NCBI GenBank assembly: GCA_904502015.1
Contig: CAJGEA010000024.1
Location: 1-17,133, forward strand
DNA: 17,133 bases
DNA from: an uncultured Clostridia bacterium
Lineage (GTDB): Bacteria > Bacillota > Clostridia > Oscillospirales > CAG-272
Direction: 5' to 3'
Numbering within the stretch: position 1 is the stretch's first letter; each line of letters begins with the position of its first letter. Shown one piece after another: positions 1 to 7,158 of this stretch. The translations under genes and the position numbers were made by a program. The notes under the pieces are model-generated. The model did not search any database, was not told the DNA's origin, and saw only the letters and a program-made list of their open reading frames with translations.

Positions 1-1215
1 GGTCTGGCCGTCAGCGGCGGTGGAGAAGATCTGGCTCTTCTTTACGGGGATGGTGGTATTGCGGTCGATGATACGGGTGAAGATATGACCCATGGTCTCA
101 ATACCCAGCGACAGAGGGGTAACGTCCAGCAGGAGCAGATCCTTGACCTCGCCGCCCAGCACGCCACCCTGGATAGCGGCACCGATGGCTACGCACTCGT
201 CGGGGTTGATGCCCTTGAAGGGATCCTTGCCAAGGTACTTCTTAACGGCCTCCTGCACGGCGGGGATACGGGACGAGCCGCCCACCATGAGGATCTTGTC
301 GATCTTCTCAACGGGCACGCCTGCGTCGCGGATGACCTGCTTGGTGGGGCCCATGGTGGCCTCTACGAGGTCGGCAGTGATGCGGTCGAACTCGGCGCGG
401 GTCAGGGTTGCCTCAAAGTGGAGAGGGCCTGCGGCGGTCGCGGTAATAAAGGGCAGGTTGATATCCGACTGGGTCATACCGGACAGCTCGATCTTTGCCT
501 TTTCTGCGGCGTCCTTGAGTCTCTGCAGAACCATCTTGTCATTGCGGAGATCAACGCCGTTCTCCTTGAGGAACTTATCGGCCATCCAGTTGATGATGCG
601 CTGGTCGAAGTCGTCACCGCCGAGACGGTTGTTACCTGCGGTAGCCAGCACCTCGAACACGCCGTCCGAGATCTCGAGCAGGGATACGTCGAAGGTACCG
701 CCGCCCAGGTCGAAGACCAGAATGCGCTGGTTGTTTTCCTTATCCATACCGTAGGCGAGAGCGGCGGCGGTAGGCTCGTTAATGATACGCAGAACCTCAA
801 GGCCTGCGATCTTACCGGCGTCCTTGGTGGCCTGTCTCTGTGCGTCGGTGAAGTAGGCAGGAACGGTGATGACGGCCTGGGATACCGACGTGCCGAGGTA
901 TGCCTCTGCATCCGCCTTCATCTTCTGCAGGATCATCGCGGAGATCTCCTGAGGAGTGAAGTTCTTACCGTCGATCTCGACCTTATGTGCCGTACCCATG
1001 TGGCGCTTGATGGAGCTAATGGTGCGGTCGGGGTTGGTGATGGACTGGCGCTTAGCGACCTGACCGACCATGCGCTCGCCGGTCTTGGAGAATGCGACCA
1101 CAGAGGGGGTGGTGCGAGCTCCTTCGGGGTTGGGGATAACGATGGGCTCGGAGCCCTCAAACACGGCGACGCAAGAGTTGGTCGTACCGAGGTCAATACC
1201 AATGATCTTTCCCAT
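1..1215 (-). CDS. dnaK: DnaK (Hsp70 chaperone), 3' end cut by window edge
   Basis: Molecular chaperone DnaK, an ATP-driven foldase that works with GrpE and DnaJ in the cytoplasm. The 405 visible codons cover the ATPase domain and the start of the substrate-binding domain. The N-terminus shows the phosphate-1 motif GIDLGTTNS (residues 6-14). Further in are INEPTAAALAYG, the phosphate-2 motif LVFDLGGGTFDVS, the adenosine-binding motif MVGGSSRIP, and then the linker and start of the beta-sandwich (VKDLLLLDVTPLSLGIETMG). The family is usually about 610-640 residues, so roughly 200 C-terminal residues lie beyond the edge. The ATG at 1215 follows a good ribosome site (AAAGGAGA, 1224-1231). The region after residue 70 lacks the roughly 24-residue insertion of Gram-negative DnaKs, which supports a Bacillota host. 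It is the third gene of the hrcA-grpE-dnaK operon and is presumably controlled by the CIRCE operator at 3133-3159. The grpE-dnaK gap of 151 bp is unusually long because it contains a hairpin block. Confidence 0.98.
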   Translation of the reverse strand, partial: MGKIIGIDLGTTNSCVAVFEGSEPIVIPNPEGARTTPSVVAFSKTGERMVGQVAKRQSITNPDRTISSIKRHMGTAHKVEIDGKNFTPQEISAMILQKMKADAEAYLGTSVSQAVITVPAYFTDAQRQATKDAGKIAGLEVLRIINEPTAAALAYGMDKENNQRILVFDLGGGTFDVSLLEISDGVFEVLATAGNNRLGGDDFDQRIINWMADKFLKENGVDLRNDKMVLQRLKDAAEKAKIELSGMTQSDINLPFITATAAGPLHFEATLTRAEFDRITADLVEATMGPTKQVIRDAGVPVEKIDKILMVGGSSRIPAVQEAVKKYLGKDPFKGINPDECVAIGAAIQGGVLGGEVKDLLLLDVTPLSLGIETMGHIFTRIIDRNTTIPVKKSQIFSTAADGQT

Positions 1216-1284
1216 AATAGTAATCTCCTTTTATATAGATGAATTTTTTTATAGTGATTTGTTTATTGAAAAGTTTTTAGGAAT

Positions 1285-1363
1285 CCAAAACCCTTTTTTC
1301 AAAAAGGGTTTTGGCGGGTTCCAAGGGCAGAGCCCTTGGCGGGGTTTGGGGCAGAGCCCCAAA
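1285..1363. repeat. Triple-hairpin palindromic block between grpE and dnaK
   Basis: Three perfect inverted repeats sit side by side. The first pairs CCAAAACCCTTTTT (1285-1298) with AAAAAGGGTTTTGG (1301-1314). The second pairs CCAAGGGC (1321-1328) with GCCCTTGG (1332-1339). The third pairs TTTGGGGC (1345-1352) with GCCCCAAA (1356-1363). The second and third share the loop AGA and the core GGGCAGAGCCC, and similar CGGG-type linkers separate all three. None is followed by a clear T-run on the minus strand, so it does not look like a simple terminator. It resembles dispersed REP-like elements that I recall from gut Clostridia genomes, although I cannot verify that here. It could act as an mRNA stabiliser or processing site between grpE and dnaK. 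Confidence 0.75.
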
Positions 1364-1366
1364 ATA

Positions 1367-1951
1367 TCAGTTCGCTACCGTTACCATAGCGTAGCGGATG
1401 ACGTGGTCGCCCTTTTTGTAGCCCTTCTGGTAGACCTCAACGATGGCGCCCTCGGGCAGGCTCTCGTCCTCCACGTGCATGACGGCATTATGAATGTCGG
1501 GGTTGAAGGTCTCGGTCTCCACGGCCTCCACACCCAGCTTGGCCAGCGCGTCGACAGCACTTTTCAGGGTCATGGTAATGCCCTTCCCCAGCGGAGATTC
1601 GGCATCGCCCTCGCCAAAGCCCGCAACGGCGCGCTCCAGCGTGTCGATCACGGGAAGCAGGGCCTTCACGGCATCGGCAGTCGCGTCAGTGTATATGCTC
1701 TCCTTCTCCTTGACCGTGCGGCGGCGGAAGTTGTCGTACTCGGCGAGCATGCGGAGGTACTTTTCCTTTTCCTCTTTCAGCTCGGCCTCGGCGGCCTCCA
1801 GCTTCTTTACGGTCTCGGCCAGCTCGGCCTCTACCTTCTTGAGCTTCTTTTTATCGCCCTTGGACTTGCACTCGTCCTCCACGACGGTTTCGGTGGAGGG
1901 GGTCTCCTCCTCGGGGGTTACGGTGTCGAGATTTTCCTTGGTTTCACTCAT
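1367..1951 (-). CDS. grpE: GrpE, nucleotide exchange factor for DnaK
   Basis: GrpE releases ADP from DnaK and so resets the chaperone cycle; it acts as a dimer in the cytoplasm. The 194-residue length fits the family (about 180-210). The first ~30 residues are acidic and disordered. A long charged helix or coiled coil follows (about 33-80) and contains the family signature EYDNFRRRT (71-79). The C-terminal beta-wing carries the typical pattern FNPDIHNAVMHVED...GYKKGDHVIRYAMVTV. In many relatives the HNAV position is HEAV and the RYA position is RPA, a mild divergence. The ATG at 1951 has a purine-rich AAAGGA site upstream, somewhat far away (about 13 bases). The gene lies 44 bp after hrcA and before dnaK, the standard order in Bacillota, so co-transcription under HrcA/CIRCE control is expected. 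Confidence 0.97.
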   Translation of the reverse strand: MSETKENLDTVTPEEETPSTETVVEDECKSKGDKKKLKKVEAELAETVKKLEAAEAELKEEKEKYLRMLAEYDNFRRRTVKEKESIYTDATADAVKALLPVIDTLERAVAGFGEGDAESPLGKGITMTLKSAVDALAKLGVEAVETETFNPDIHNAVMHVEDESLPEGAIVEVYQKGYKKGDHVIRYAMVTVAN

Positions 1952-1995
1952 GATCTCGTCTGTTTCCTTTCCGTTATATACTGTATCTGCGGTAG

Positions 1996-3093
1996 CTAAT
2001 GCCCACCACCGCCCTCAGCGGTACCTGCGTCGGGGATGGACGGCGTTTCGCCACCCTCCAACAGCGTGTCAATACTGCCCGACAGCCCTTCCAGAGTTGC
2101 CAGCACCTTGGCGTAGTCCATGCGTGCGGGGCCCAGCACACCGATCGCACCGATGGTTTTGCCTTCTCTAACGATGGGCTTATACACCAGCGCCGAGCGA
2201 TCCATGACCTTGACGGCGCTCTCCGAGCCGATGACGACGTTGATGCCGTCGCCCTCGCGGTCGGATACCATCCTCAGGATATCCTCCTGATTCTCGATGG
2301 CACCCAGCACCTCCTTCATGCGGTCAGGATCACTGAATTCGGGATATTGAAGCAGGCGGTCCATACCACTGACCTTCAACTCACCCTCGTCGAACTCGCT
2401 CATGGCCTCGTAGATGACCTTGACCACCACGCCGACCAGCGGGGCACGCTCGCCCATGACCTTCTCCATCTCCATCATAATGGGGAGATTGATTTCGTCG
2501 GCTGAGAGATCGTGCAAATGCTCGTTGCAAACGGCGGCCAGAAAATCCGTCACGCCCTGATTGATGGGGGGATGACCCTCCAGGCGAACGGTCTTGGTCT
2601 TGACCTGACCGTTGGAGGCCACAAGCACCATGATGAAGGTGGACGCGTCCAGATACACCGCGTCAAGGCGACGGATCTGCACCTGCCCAACCTTGGGCCT
2701 GATGGCGAATGCGGTATAGTTGGTGAGCTTTGATGCCACCTTGGAGGCGGTGAGCAGAATGTGATCCAGCTCGGCCATTTTCTGCCTGAGTAGCTCGTTG
2801 ATCTGGTAAATCTCACGCGCCGTCATGGCGTAGTGCTCCACAAGGGAGTCTACATAGAAGCGGTAGCCGCGCTCACTTGGCACTCGACCTGCCGAAGTGT
2901 GAGGCTGTTCGAGGTATCCGAGGGCTTCCAGCTCGGCCATTTCGTTCCGAATGGTAGCAGAGGAGCAAGGGATCTGCTTACTTTCCATCAGATACTTGGA
3001 TCCAACGGGCTCGCCATCGGCAATATGCGCGTCTACAATCGCCTTTAGTATGAGCTTTTTGCGTTCGCTCAATTCCTGCGGTTGGCCGCTCAT
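1996..3093 (-). CDS. hrcA: HrcA, heat-inducible transcription repressor
   Basis: HrcA is the repressor that binds CIRCE operators and shuts off class I heat-shock genes; its activity depends on GroEL in studied species. The 365-residue product begins with a winged helix-turn-helix domain (about 5-75). The recognition and wing region has the family signature SSATIRNEMAELEALGYLEQ followed by HTSAGRVPSERGYRFYVD. A GAF-like regulatory domain follows, with the segment VIGSESAVKVMDRSALVYKP and the late motif GAIGVLGPARMDYAKV. A glycine-rich tail of about 20 residues (ending GTAEGGGGH) makes it slightly longer than the usual ~345 residues. The ATG at 3093 has a GAGGTGA ribosome site eight bases upstream. 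It is the first gene after the promoter and CIRCE, so it is probably autoregulated. Confidence 0.98.
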   Translation of the reverse strand: MSGQPQELSERKKLILKAIVDAHIADGEPVGSKYLMESKQIPCSSATIRNEMAELEALGYLEQPHTSAGRVPSERGYRFYVDSLVEHYAMTAREIYQINELLRQKMAELDHILLTASKVASKLTNYTAFAIRPKVGQVQIRRLDAVYLDASTFIMVLVASNGQVKTKTVRLEGHPPINQGVTDFLAAVCNEHLHDLSADEINLPIMMEMEKVMGERAPLVGVVVKVIYEAMSEFDEGELKVSGMDRLLQYPEFSDPDRMKEVLGAIENQEDILRMVSDREGDGINVVIGSESAVKVMDRSALVYKPIVREGKTIGAIGVLGPARMDYAKVLATLEGLSGSIDTLLEGGETPSIPDAGTAEGGGGH

Positions 3094-3132
3094 GCGGATT
3101 CACCTCAACTTTCGGATTGTGATTCGTTGTTT

Positions 3133-3159
3133 TTAGCACTCATTGGCTTCAAGTGCTAA
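3133..3159 (-). promoter_or_regulatory. CIRCE operator (HrcA binding site)
   Basis: The 27-bp element reads TTAGCACTC, nine spacer bases, then AAGTGCTAA. The family consensus is TTAGCACTC-N9-GAGTGCTAA, so 17 of 18 arm positions match; the only change is G to A at the first base of the right arm (3151). It lies about 40 bp upstream of the hrcA start codon and just downstream of the predicted -10 box, where bound HrcA would block transcription of hrcA-grpE-dnaK. Confidence 0.97.
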
Positions 3160-3169
3160 CCACGCTATA

Positions 3170-3198
3170 AATATACCACGTTCCACCCCGTTTGTCAA
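3170..3198 (-). promoter_or_regulatory. Sigma-A-type promoter of hrcA-grpE-dnaK
   Basis: On the minus strand a perfect -35 box TTGACA (3193-3198) and a -10 box TATATT (3170-3175) are separated by exactly 17 bp. Transcription would start near 3163, immediately before the CIRCE element. The DNA upstream (about 3210-3245) is AT-rich and might act as an UP element; that part is inference. Confidence 0.88.
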
Positions 3199-3273
3199 CC
3201 CCTATTCCTGATTTTTTGCCCATTTTTATTATTAACATTTTATGAACGTGAACAGACGGTGCCTGACACTGCC

Positions 3274-3302
3274 AAAAAGCCTGCCGCGGAGCGGCAGGCT
3301 TT
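3274..3302 (-). terminator. Rho-independent terminator of the MoxR operon
   Basis: A 12-bp stem pairs AAAGCCTGCCGC (3276-3287) with GCGGCAGGCTTT (3291-3302) across the loop GGA. Read on the minus strand it ends in TTTTT (3278-3274). It sits just after the stop of the gene ending at 3311 and insulates that operon from the hrcA promoter downstream. Confidence 0.9.
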
Positions 3303-3310
3303 GGGCTCAT

Positions 3311-4768
3311 TCAATTCTTTTTCTGCTTCTGCGCAATCGCGCGGAGCTCTCCCACGAGCGCGTCGGTCAACTCGTCGGCGGCTCCCTTCCCCGCGTAGCG
3401 CGCCATGTCGTAGGCTTGGAACAGCTTTTGCTCCTCCTCGTCCCTCGTGACGTCGCGCCCAATCTCGGCGGGAGTCATGGTTCGCTTCATGCGGTAGCCC
3501 TCACGGATGCGGCGGATCATATAATCAATGAAGATAAAGCGCACGCGGGCGGCGTTGTCGGTCTGCTCAGCCCACTTGAGGTCGTTCTTGAGGCGCTTCT
3601 TGGGCTTCTTGACCTTTTCCTCGTCGCCAAAGACGATGCTTCGCTCATCTCGACCGCCGAGGCGGTTGCGGCGCGTAAGATCGATACCGATGCCGGCCAG
3701 CACCTTGGTAACGGCGGTAACGAAGGGCTTGACGATACGGGCCAGCACGCGCAGAGCGGCCTTGCCCAGCTTGCGGCGCATACTGGGGGTGAGCATACGG
3801 AGCAGGTCGCGCACACCGAGCGCCGCCGTGACCACGGCGACGATGGTAGAGGCAAGGCGGAGCTCGTTGGCATACTTGGCGATCCACGCGTTTTGGCTCC
3901 CCGAGATGGAGATTGAGAAGGAAAGGTCGGCCACGAACAGTGCCCACCACAGGATCACCCATACCAGACGGCGCTTGTCCAGCGATTCCCAAACCTCCCG
4001 CAACTGGTTGCGGGTTTCATCGGCGGGGGTTTGCTTCTTAGGCTTGACGCGGGTGGCGGTTACGGTATCACGCACACGGGTGACCGCTACTTCATCGGTC
4101 TTTGCGGGCACATTGCTTGTCCTGACTTTTTTGGACTTGGGACGAAGCTTTTGGGCGCGCTTGCGGCAGGTGGCGGCCAGGGCGGCGGCGTCTGCGTAGT
4201 AGGAAACGCGCTCGAATATCTCGGCCGCGTCCTCGAATGCGCTGTAAACGTGCGCACGCTCCATCAGCGCCACGCCCTCGGCGTACATTTTCTCGCCGTA
4301 GTAGCGCTCGTAGCGCTCGAGTAGCTCGCGGGTATCCTTGTAGCCCTTGATGGCGCGGAAGATCTCTACGGCGCGTCCGATCTCCTCCAGAGTGGCATCG
4401 GAATTCATAACGAGAGCGGTCGCCTCGGCGTAGTCAAACGCCTTGGCGCGGATGGCATAGACGCGCGCCAGCTCACGGGCATCCGAGTAGTCGGATATGA
4501 GCTGCATGACGCGCGCGGCCTCGCGGTACTCGTCAGCGGTGGGGGCGGACAGGGACGCGATGCGCTCGGTAATCTCGCGGTAGGCAGGGGCAGACGCCGC
4601 CTTGATGCACCGCAGGTACATTTGCGCCGCATCCGAATAGGTATCCAGCGCGTGAAACTCGTCAGCCAGCTCGATATAGGCCCGCCACGAGGAGGCCTCG
4701 GCAAAGCGGCGAGTAGCGGCAATATAGCGGGCGTTCAGCTCGCTTTCGGTCATAGGGCGATCAGCCAT
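3311..4768 (-). CDS. Membrane protein with four helical repeats and a DUF4129-like tail
   Basis: I recognise no named gene here. The 485-residue protein has four layers. Residues 1-205 are helical, with a recurring Y-x-D-A/T motif at 44, 94, 143 and 191, i.e. four TPR-like repeats of 48-50 residues. Residues 206-260 are a basic, probably disordered linker. Two hydrophobic segments follow (about 268-289 and 304-320), likely membrane helices. The C-terminus (about 400-480) has the pattern MTPAEIG...LFQAYDMARYAG, which resembles the DUF4129 domain (TP-x-E followed by Y-x-x-ARYG). DUF4129 proteins commonly accompany MoxR and DUF58, which agrees with the neighbours. The ATG overlaps the DUF58 stop by 8 bp (ATGGCTGA) and follows a GAGGAGGTGG ribosome site, implying translational coupling. 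A terminator follows the stop. The real membrane topology and function are unknown; a repeat-based adaptor for the MoxR/DUF58 pair is inference. Confidence 0.85.
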   Translation of the reverse strand: MADRPMTESELNARYIAATRRFAEASSWRAYIELADEFHALDTYSDAAQMYLRCIKAASAPAYREITERIASLSAPTADEYREAARVMQLISDYSDARELARVYAIRAKAFDYAEATALVMNSDATLEEIGRAVEIFRAIKGYKDTRELLERYERYYGEKMYAEGVALMERAHVYSAFEDAAEIFERVSYYADAAALAATCRKRAQKLRPKSKKVRTSNVPAKTDEVAVTRVRDTVTATRVKPKKQTPADETRNQLREVWESLDKRRLVWVILWWALFVADLSFSISISGSQNAWIAKYANELRLASTIVAVVTAALGVRDLLRMLTPSMRRKLGKAALRVLARIVKPFVTAVTKVLAGIGIDLTRRNRLGGRDERSIVFGDEEKVKKPKKRLKNDLKWAEQTDNAARVRFIFIDYMIRRIREGYRMKRTMTPAEIGRDVTRDEEEQKLFQAYDMARYAGKGAADELTDALVGELRAIAQKQKKN

Positions 4769-5972
4769 CCGACTCCACCTCCTCTCGCAGGATCACGGTC
4801 TGCACCGAGTTGCCAAGCTGCTCCAGCGAGGCAATGCGCTCGGGTACGTCGCCGTGAGTATCGAACGCCACGATCAGCACCTCGGTATCCCGCATTCCCT
4901 CGCGGATATCCCGCTCAAGGATGGAGGCGAAGGAGGCGCCGTCAGCGGGATCCATACACGCCATCTCACGCAGAATGGCAACGAGGTGCGACTCCGAGCC
5001 GTCGGGGGAGAATCGGGTGGACATCTCGCCGTCGGTGCGCTTACAGTTGGCGGCAAAGCCCACGCACAGACCGTCGTATATGGCGTCACGCACCAGCGCG
5101 GCGCAGAAGGACAGCCCACGCTCCACGCGGCGGCGGTATTCATTACCGTCAATGCGGCTGCCCATGGGCAGATGGAGATCCATGTAGATCATGAGGCGGC
5201 GGGAGGCGCAGTAGTCGCGGGCGTTGACCTTGAAGGGGGAGGAGGAAAAGCCCGTGGCGGGCACGCGCGCCGACGCCTTGAAGTTGATCTGGGAGAGGCT
5301 ATCCCCGAATCGGTAATCGCGGATGCCTGCGAGGGAAAAGGGATCGGTAAAGAGGGGATGGCGGCTGATGTAGTCGCCCTGCACGCGGCCAATGGCCAGA
5401 GCGGGCAGATTCAGGGGGATCGCCTTGGGATAGACGTAGAGCTCGGCGGGGGCCTCCAGCGGGATGGGTTGCTTCTTAGTATATATGGAAGCAATCTGGA
5501 GCTTGTAATGTCCGCGGGCGCGGGCGGTCAGGCGGTGGTGGCGCTTGATCTGCATATAGGGCCACAGGTGAAAGCGGCTGATGCAGTACTGCATGGTACT
5601 GCTCGGATCGGGCTCGTATTCCTCCAGCTCCAGTTCGTTATAAAAGTAGGACTCAATATCCACGAACAGAAGCGGGAAAAAGCCGGTATTACGCACGGTT
5701 TCAATCAGCTCGACCTCCTCGCCCTCGTACACGCCCACCTCCGAGAAATGACGCTCGTAGACGATGCGCCCGAGGCGGGATGCGCGCATAGCGCCATACA
5801 CGCGGAGCAGTATCCAGAGAACAAGCAGAACCGCAAGGACGGTCACGATCACCGCAAAGGCGGGTGACTCAATGAAGTCCAGAATGGCGTTGAGGGTAAG
5901 CTCAAGGCCCGTGCCAACCACCGATCCGTCCCAGAATGCCGCGAGCGGACATAGGGGATGGAAATATATCAT
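4761..5972 (-). CDS. DUF58 domain membrane protein (MoxR partner)
   Basis: The 403-residue protein has one strong membrane helix near the N-terminus (about 38-57), then an extracytoplasmic or cytoplasmic beta-rich region with CARDB-like content. The DUF58 signature lies at about 210-236 (DPFSLAGIRDY then GDSLSQINFKASAR). A von Willebrand A-like fold normally follows in this family; here the first strand is LMIYMDLHLPMG, which lacks the classical DxSxS metal site. The ATG at 5972 is preferred over an in-frame TTG at 5987 because GAGGGG (5980-5985) is spaced seven bases before it, inside the end of the moxR gene. Only one base separates this start from the moxR stop, and the 3' end overlaps the next gene by 8 bp. 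DUF58 proteins are thought to be substrates or partners of MoxR ATPases in envelope or metal-centre maturation; the actual target is unknown. Confidence 0.93.
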   Translation of the reverse strand: MIYFHPLCPLAAFWDGSVVGTGLELTLNAILDFIESPAFAVIVTVLAVLLVLWILLRVYGAMRASRLGRIVYERHFSEVGVYEGEEVELIETVRNTGFFPLLFVDIESYFYNELELEEYEPDPSSTMQYCISRFHLWPYMQIKRHHRLTARARGHYKLQIASIYTKKQPIPLEAPAELYVYPKAIPLNLPALAIGRVQGDYISRHPLFTDPFSLAGIRDYRFGDSLSQINFKASARVPATGFSSSPFKVNARDYCASRRLMIYMDLHLPMGSRIDGNEYRRRVERGLSFCAALVRDAIYDGLCVGFAANCKRTDGEMSTRFSPDGSESHLVAILREMACMDPADGASFASILERDIREGMRDTEVLIVAFDTHGDVPERIASLEQLGNSVQTVILREEVESDG

Positions 5973-5973
5973 A

Positions 5974-6945
5974 TTAGTTCCCCTCAAACACCGCTTCGGT
6001 GGGGACGGTGACCATGCCGAGGATGTCCTCGATGATGTCGTAGGCGGCGTTCTTCTTGATGCGAAGGGTGTTTTCCAGCGTCAGGCGGTGATCCAGCACG
6101 GGGTGGGCGGCACGCTTGACGTCGTCGGGGGTGACGTAGTTGCGGCCCGCGATGGCGGCGTAGCCCTTGGCGGCCTTCATCAGCGACAGCGCGCCACGGG
6201 GGGACACGCCCAGCACCACCTTGGGGTAGGTACGGGTCTTTTCCACGATGGAGGTGATGTAGCTCATCATCTCGCGGCAGACGTACACGCGGGGCAGCTC
6301 GGCGATAGCCGTGAGCAGTTCATCGGCGGTGACGACGGGCGTGAGGGTCTCCAGCGGACTCTCGCGGTCAAAGCGGGCGAGGATATCCACGCCCTCGCCG
6401 TGGTTGGGGTACTCCATGCGGCCCTTCATGAGGAAGCGGTCAAGCTGTGCCTCGGGCAGGGGGAAGGTTCCCATGCTCTCGACGGGGTTTTGGGTCGCGA
6501 TGACCATGAAGGGGCGGGCCAGCTTGAAGGTCTTGCCGTCGATGGTCGCCTGGATCTCCTCCATGCACTCAAGGAGTCCCGACTGGGTCTTGGGGGTGGC
6601 GCGGTTGATCTCGTCGGCGAGAACGATGTTGGCAAAGATGGGGCCCTGCACGAACTCGAACTCGGATTTCTTCATATTAAAGAAGTTGACACCCGTGATA
6701 TCCGAGGGGAGCAGGTCTGGGGTGAACTGGATGCGCTTATAGGTGCAGTCCACCGAGGCGGCGAGGGACTTGATCAGCACGGTCTTACCCGTACCGGGTA
6801 CGTCCTCCAGCAGAACGTGACCGCCCGAGAGCAGGGACACGATGAGCATATCCACGGTTTCGGATTTGCCCACGATGACCTTGGCGATATTATCCTTGAT
6901 TTTGGTATATACGTCGGTGATATGTGCGGAGATCTGGGTTGCCAT
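5974..6945 (-). CDS. MoxR-family AAA+ ATPase
   Basis: A cytoplasmic AAA+ ATPase of the MoxR class, which are chaperone-like machines that mature partner proteins, often together with DUF58/VWA proteins. The 323 residues match the usual length. Visible motifs are Walker A EDVPGTGKT (47-55), Walker B VLADEINRA (108-116), sensor 1 IATQNP (149-154), the arginine-bearing EAQLDRFLM (165-173), and sensor 2 GVSPRGA (246-252). The C-terminal lid carries YVTPDDVKRAAHPVLDHR, typical of the family. The ATG at 6945 is chosen because AAGAGG lies five bases before it; an upstream GTG at 6993 would start almost at the predicted transcription start. It is the first gene of a three-gene operon with the DUF58 and repeat proteins. 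Confidence 0.96.
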   Translation of the reverse strand: MATQISAHITDVYTKIKDNIAKVIVGKSETVDMLIVSLLSGGHVLLEDVPGTGKTVLIKSLAASVDCTYKRIQFTPDLLPSDITGVNFFNMKKSEFEFVQGPIFANIVLADEINRATPKTQSGLLECMEEIQATIDGKTFKLARPFMVIATQNPVESMGTFPLPEAQLDRFLMKGRMEYPNHGEGVDILARFDRESPLETLTPVVTADELLTAIAELPRVYVCREMMSYITSIVEKTRTYPKVVLGVSPRGALSLMKAAKGYAAIAGRNYVTPDDVKRAAHPVLDHRLTLENTLRIKKNAAYDIIEDILGMVTVPTEAVFEGN

Positions 6946-7002
6946 AAAAACCTCTTTTGCTTCGTATTTGCGCCCCGAAAGCATCGAGCGCACTTCTCTA
7001 CT

Positions 7003-7031
7003 ATTGTACCTCTTTTAGGGGGATTTGTCAA
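7003..7031 (-). promoter_or_regulatory. Sigma-A-type promoter of the MoxR operon
   Basis: On the minus strand a perfect TTGACA (7026-7031) and a TACAAT (7003-7008) are separated by 17 bp. The predicted leader to the moxR ATG at 6945 is about 50 bases. It diverges from the alpha-galactosidase promoter about 70 bp away, and I see no convincing operator between the two. Confidence 0.88.
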
Positions 7032-7099
7032 GTAAAAAAGTGCCGTTGGGGATAACTGGTTTTCGACTTGCATCCCACACTTAAGTATTTCCAACACTC

Positions 7100-7128
7100 T
7101 TGCCTTTCGGGAATTTATGTGATATAAT
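7100..7128 (+). promoter_or_regulatory. Extended -10 promoter of the alpha-galactosidase gene
   Basis: A perfect TATAAT (7123-7128) is preceded by TGA, giving an extended -10 (TGATATAAT, 7120-7128). A weaker -35, TTGCCT (7100-7105), lies 17 bp upstream. The start codon at 7159 follows about 25 bases after the expected transcription start, with a GAGGAG ribosome site between. No clear catabolite-repression (cre) or sugar-regulator palindrome is visible. Confidence 0.88.
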
Positions 7129-7158
7129 AGAAACAACTCAAGCAGAGGAGAACAAACC

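Noticed and set aside
85..1242. Long plus-strand open frame (385 codons) opposite dnaK
   Set aside because: It is the antisense of a conserved DnaK; codon bias of the real gene suppresses stops in this frame. No ribosome site or recognisable domain.
6946..6993. Longer MoxR start at GTG 6993
   Set aside because: It would begin almost at the predicted transcription start with no ribosome site; ATG 6945 has AAGAGG five bases upstream.
7032..7099. Possible operator between the divergent moxR and alpha-galactosidase promoters (ACTTAAGT, GGGAT...ATCCC)
   Set aside because: The palindrome is only 8 bp and the other arms only 5 bp; neither matches a known regulator site that I can name.
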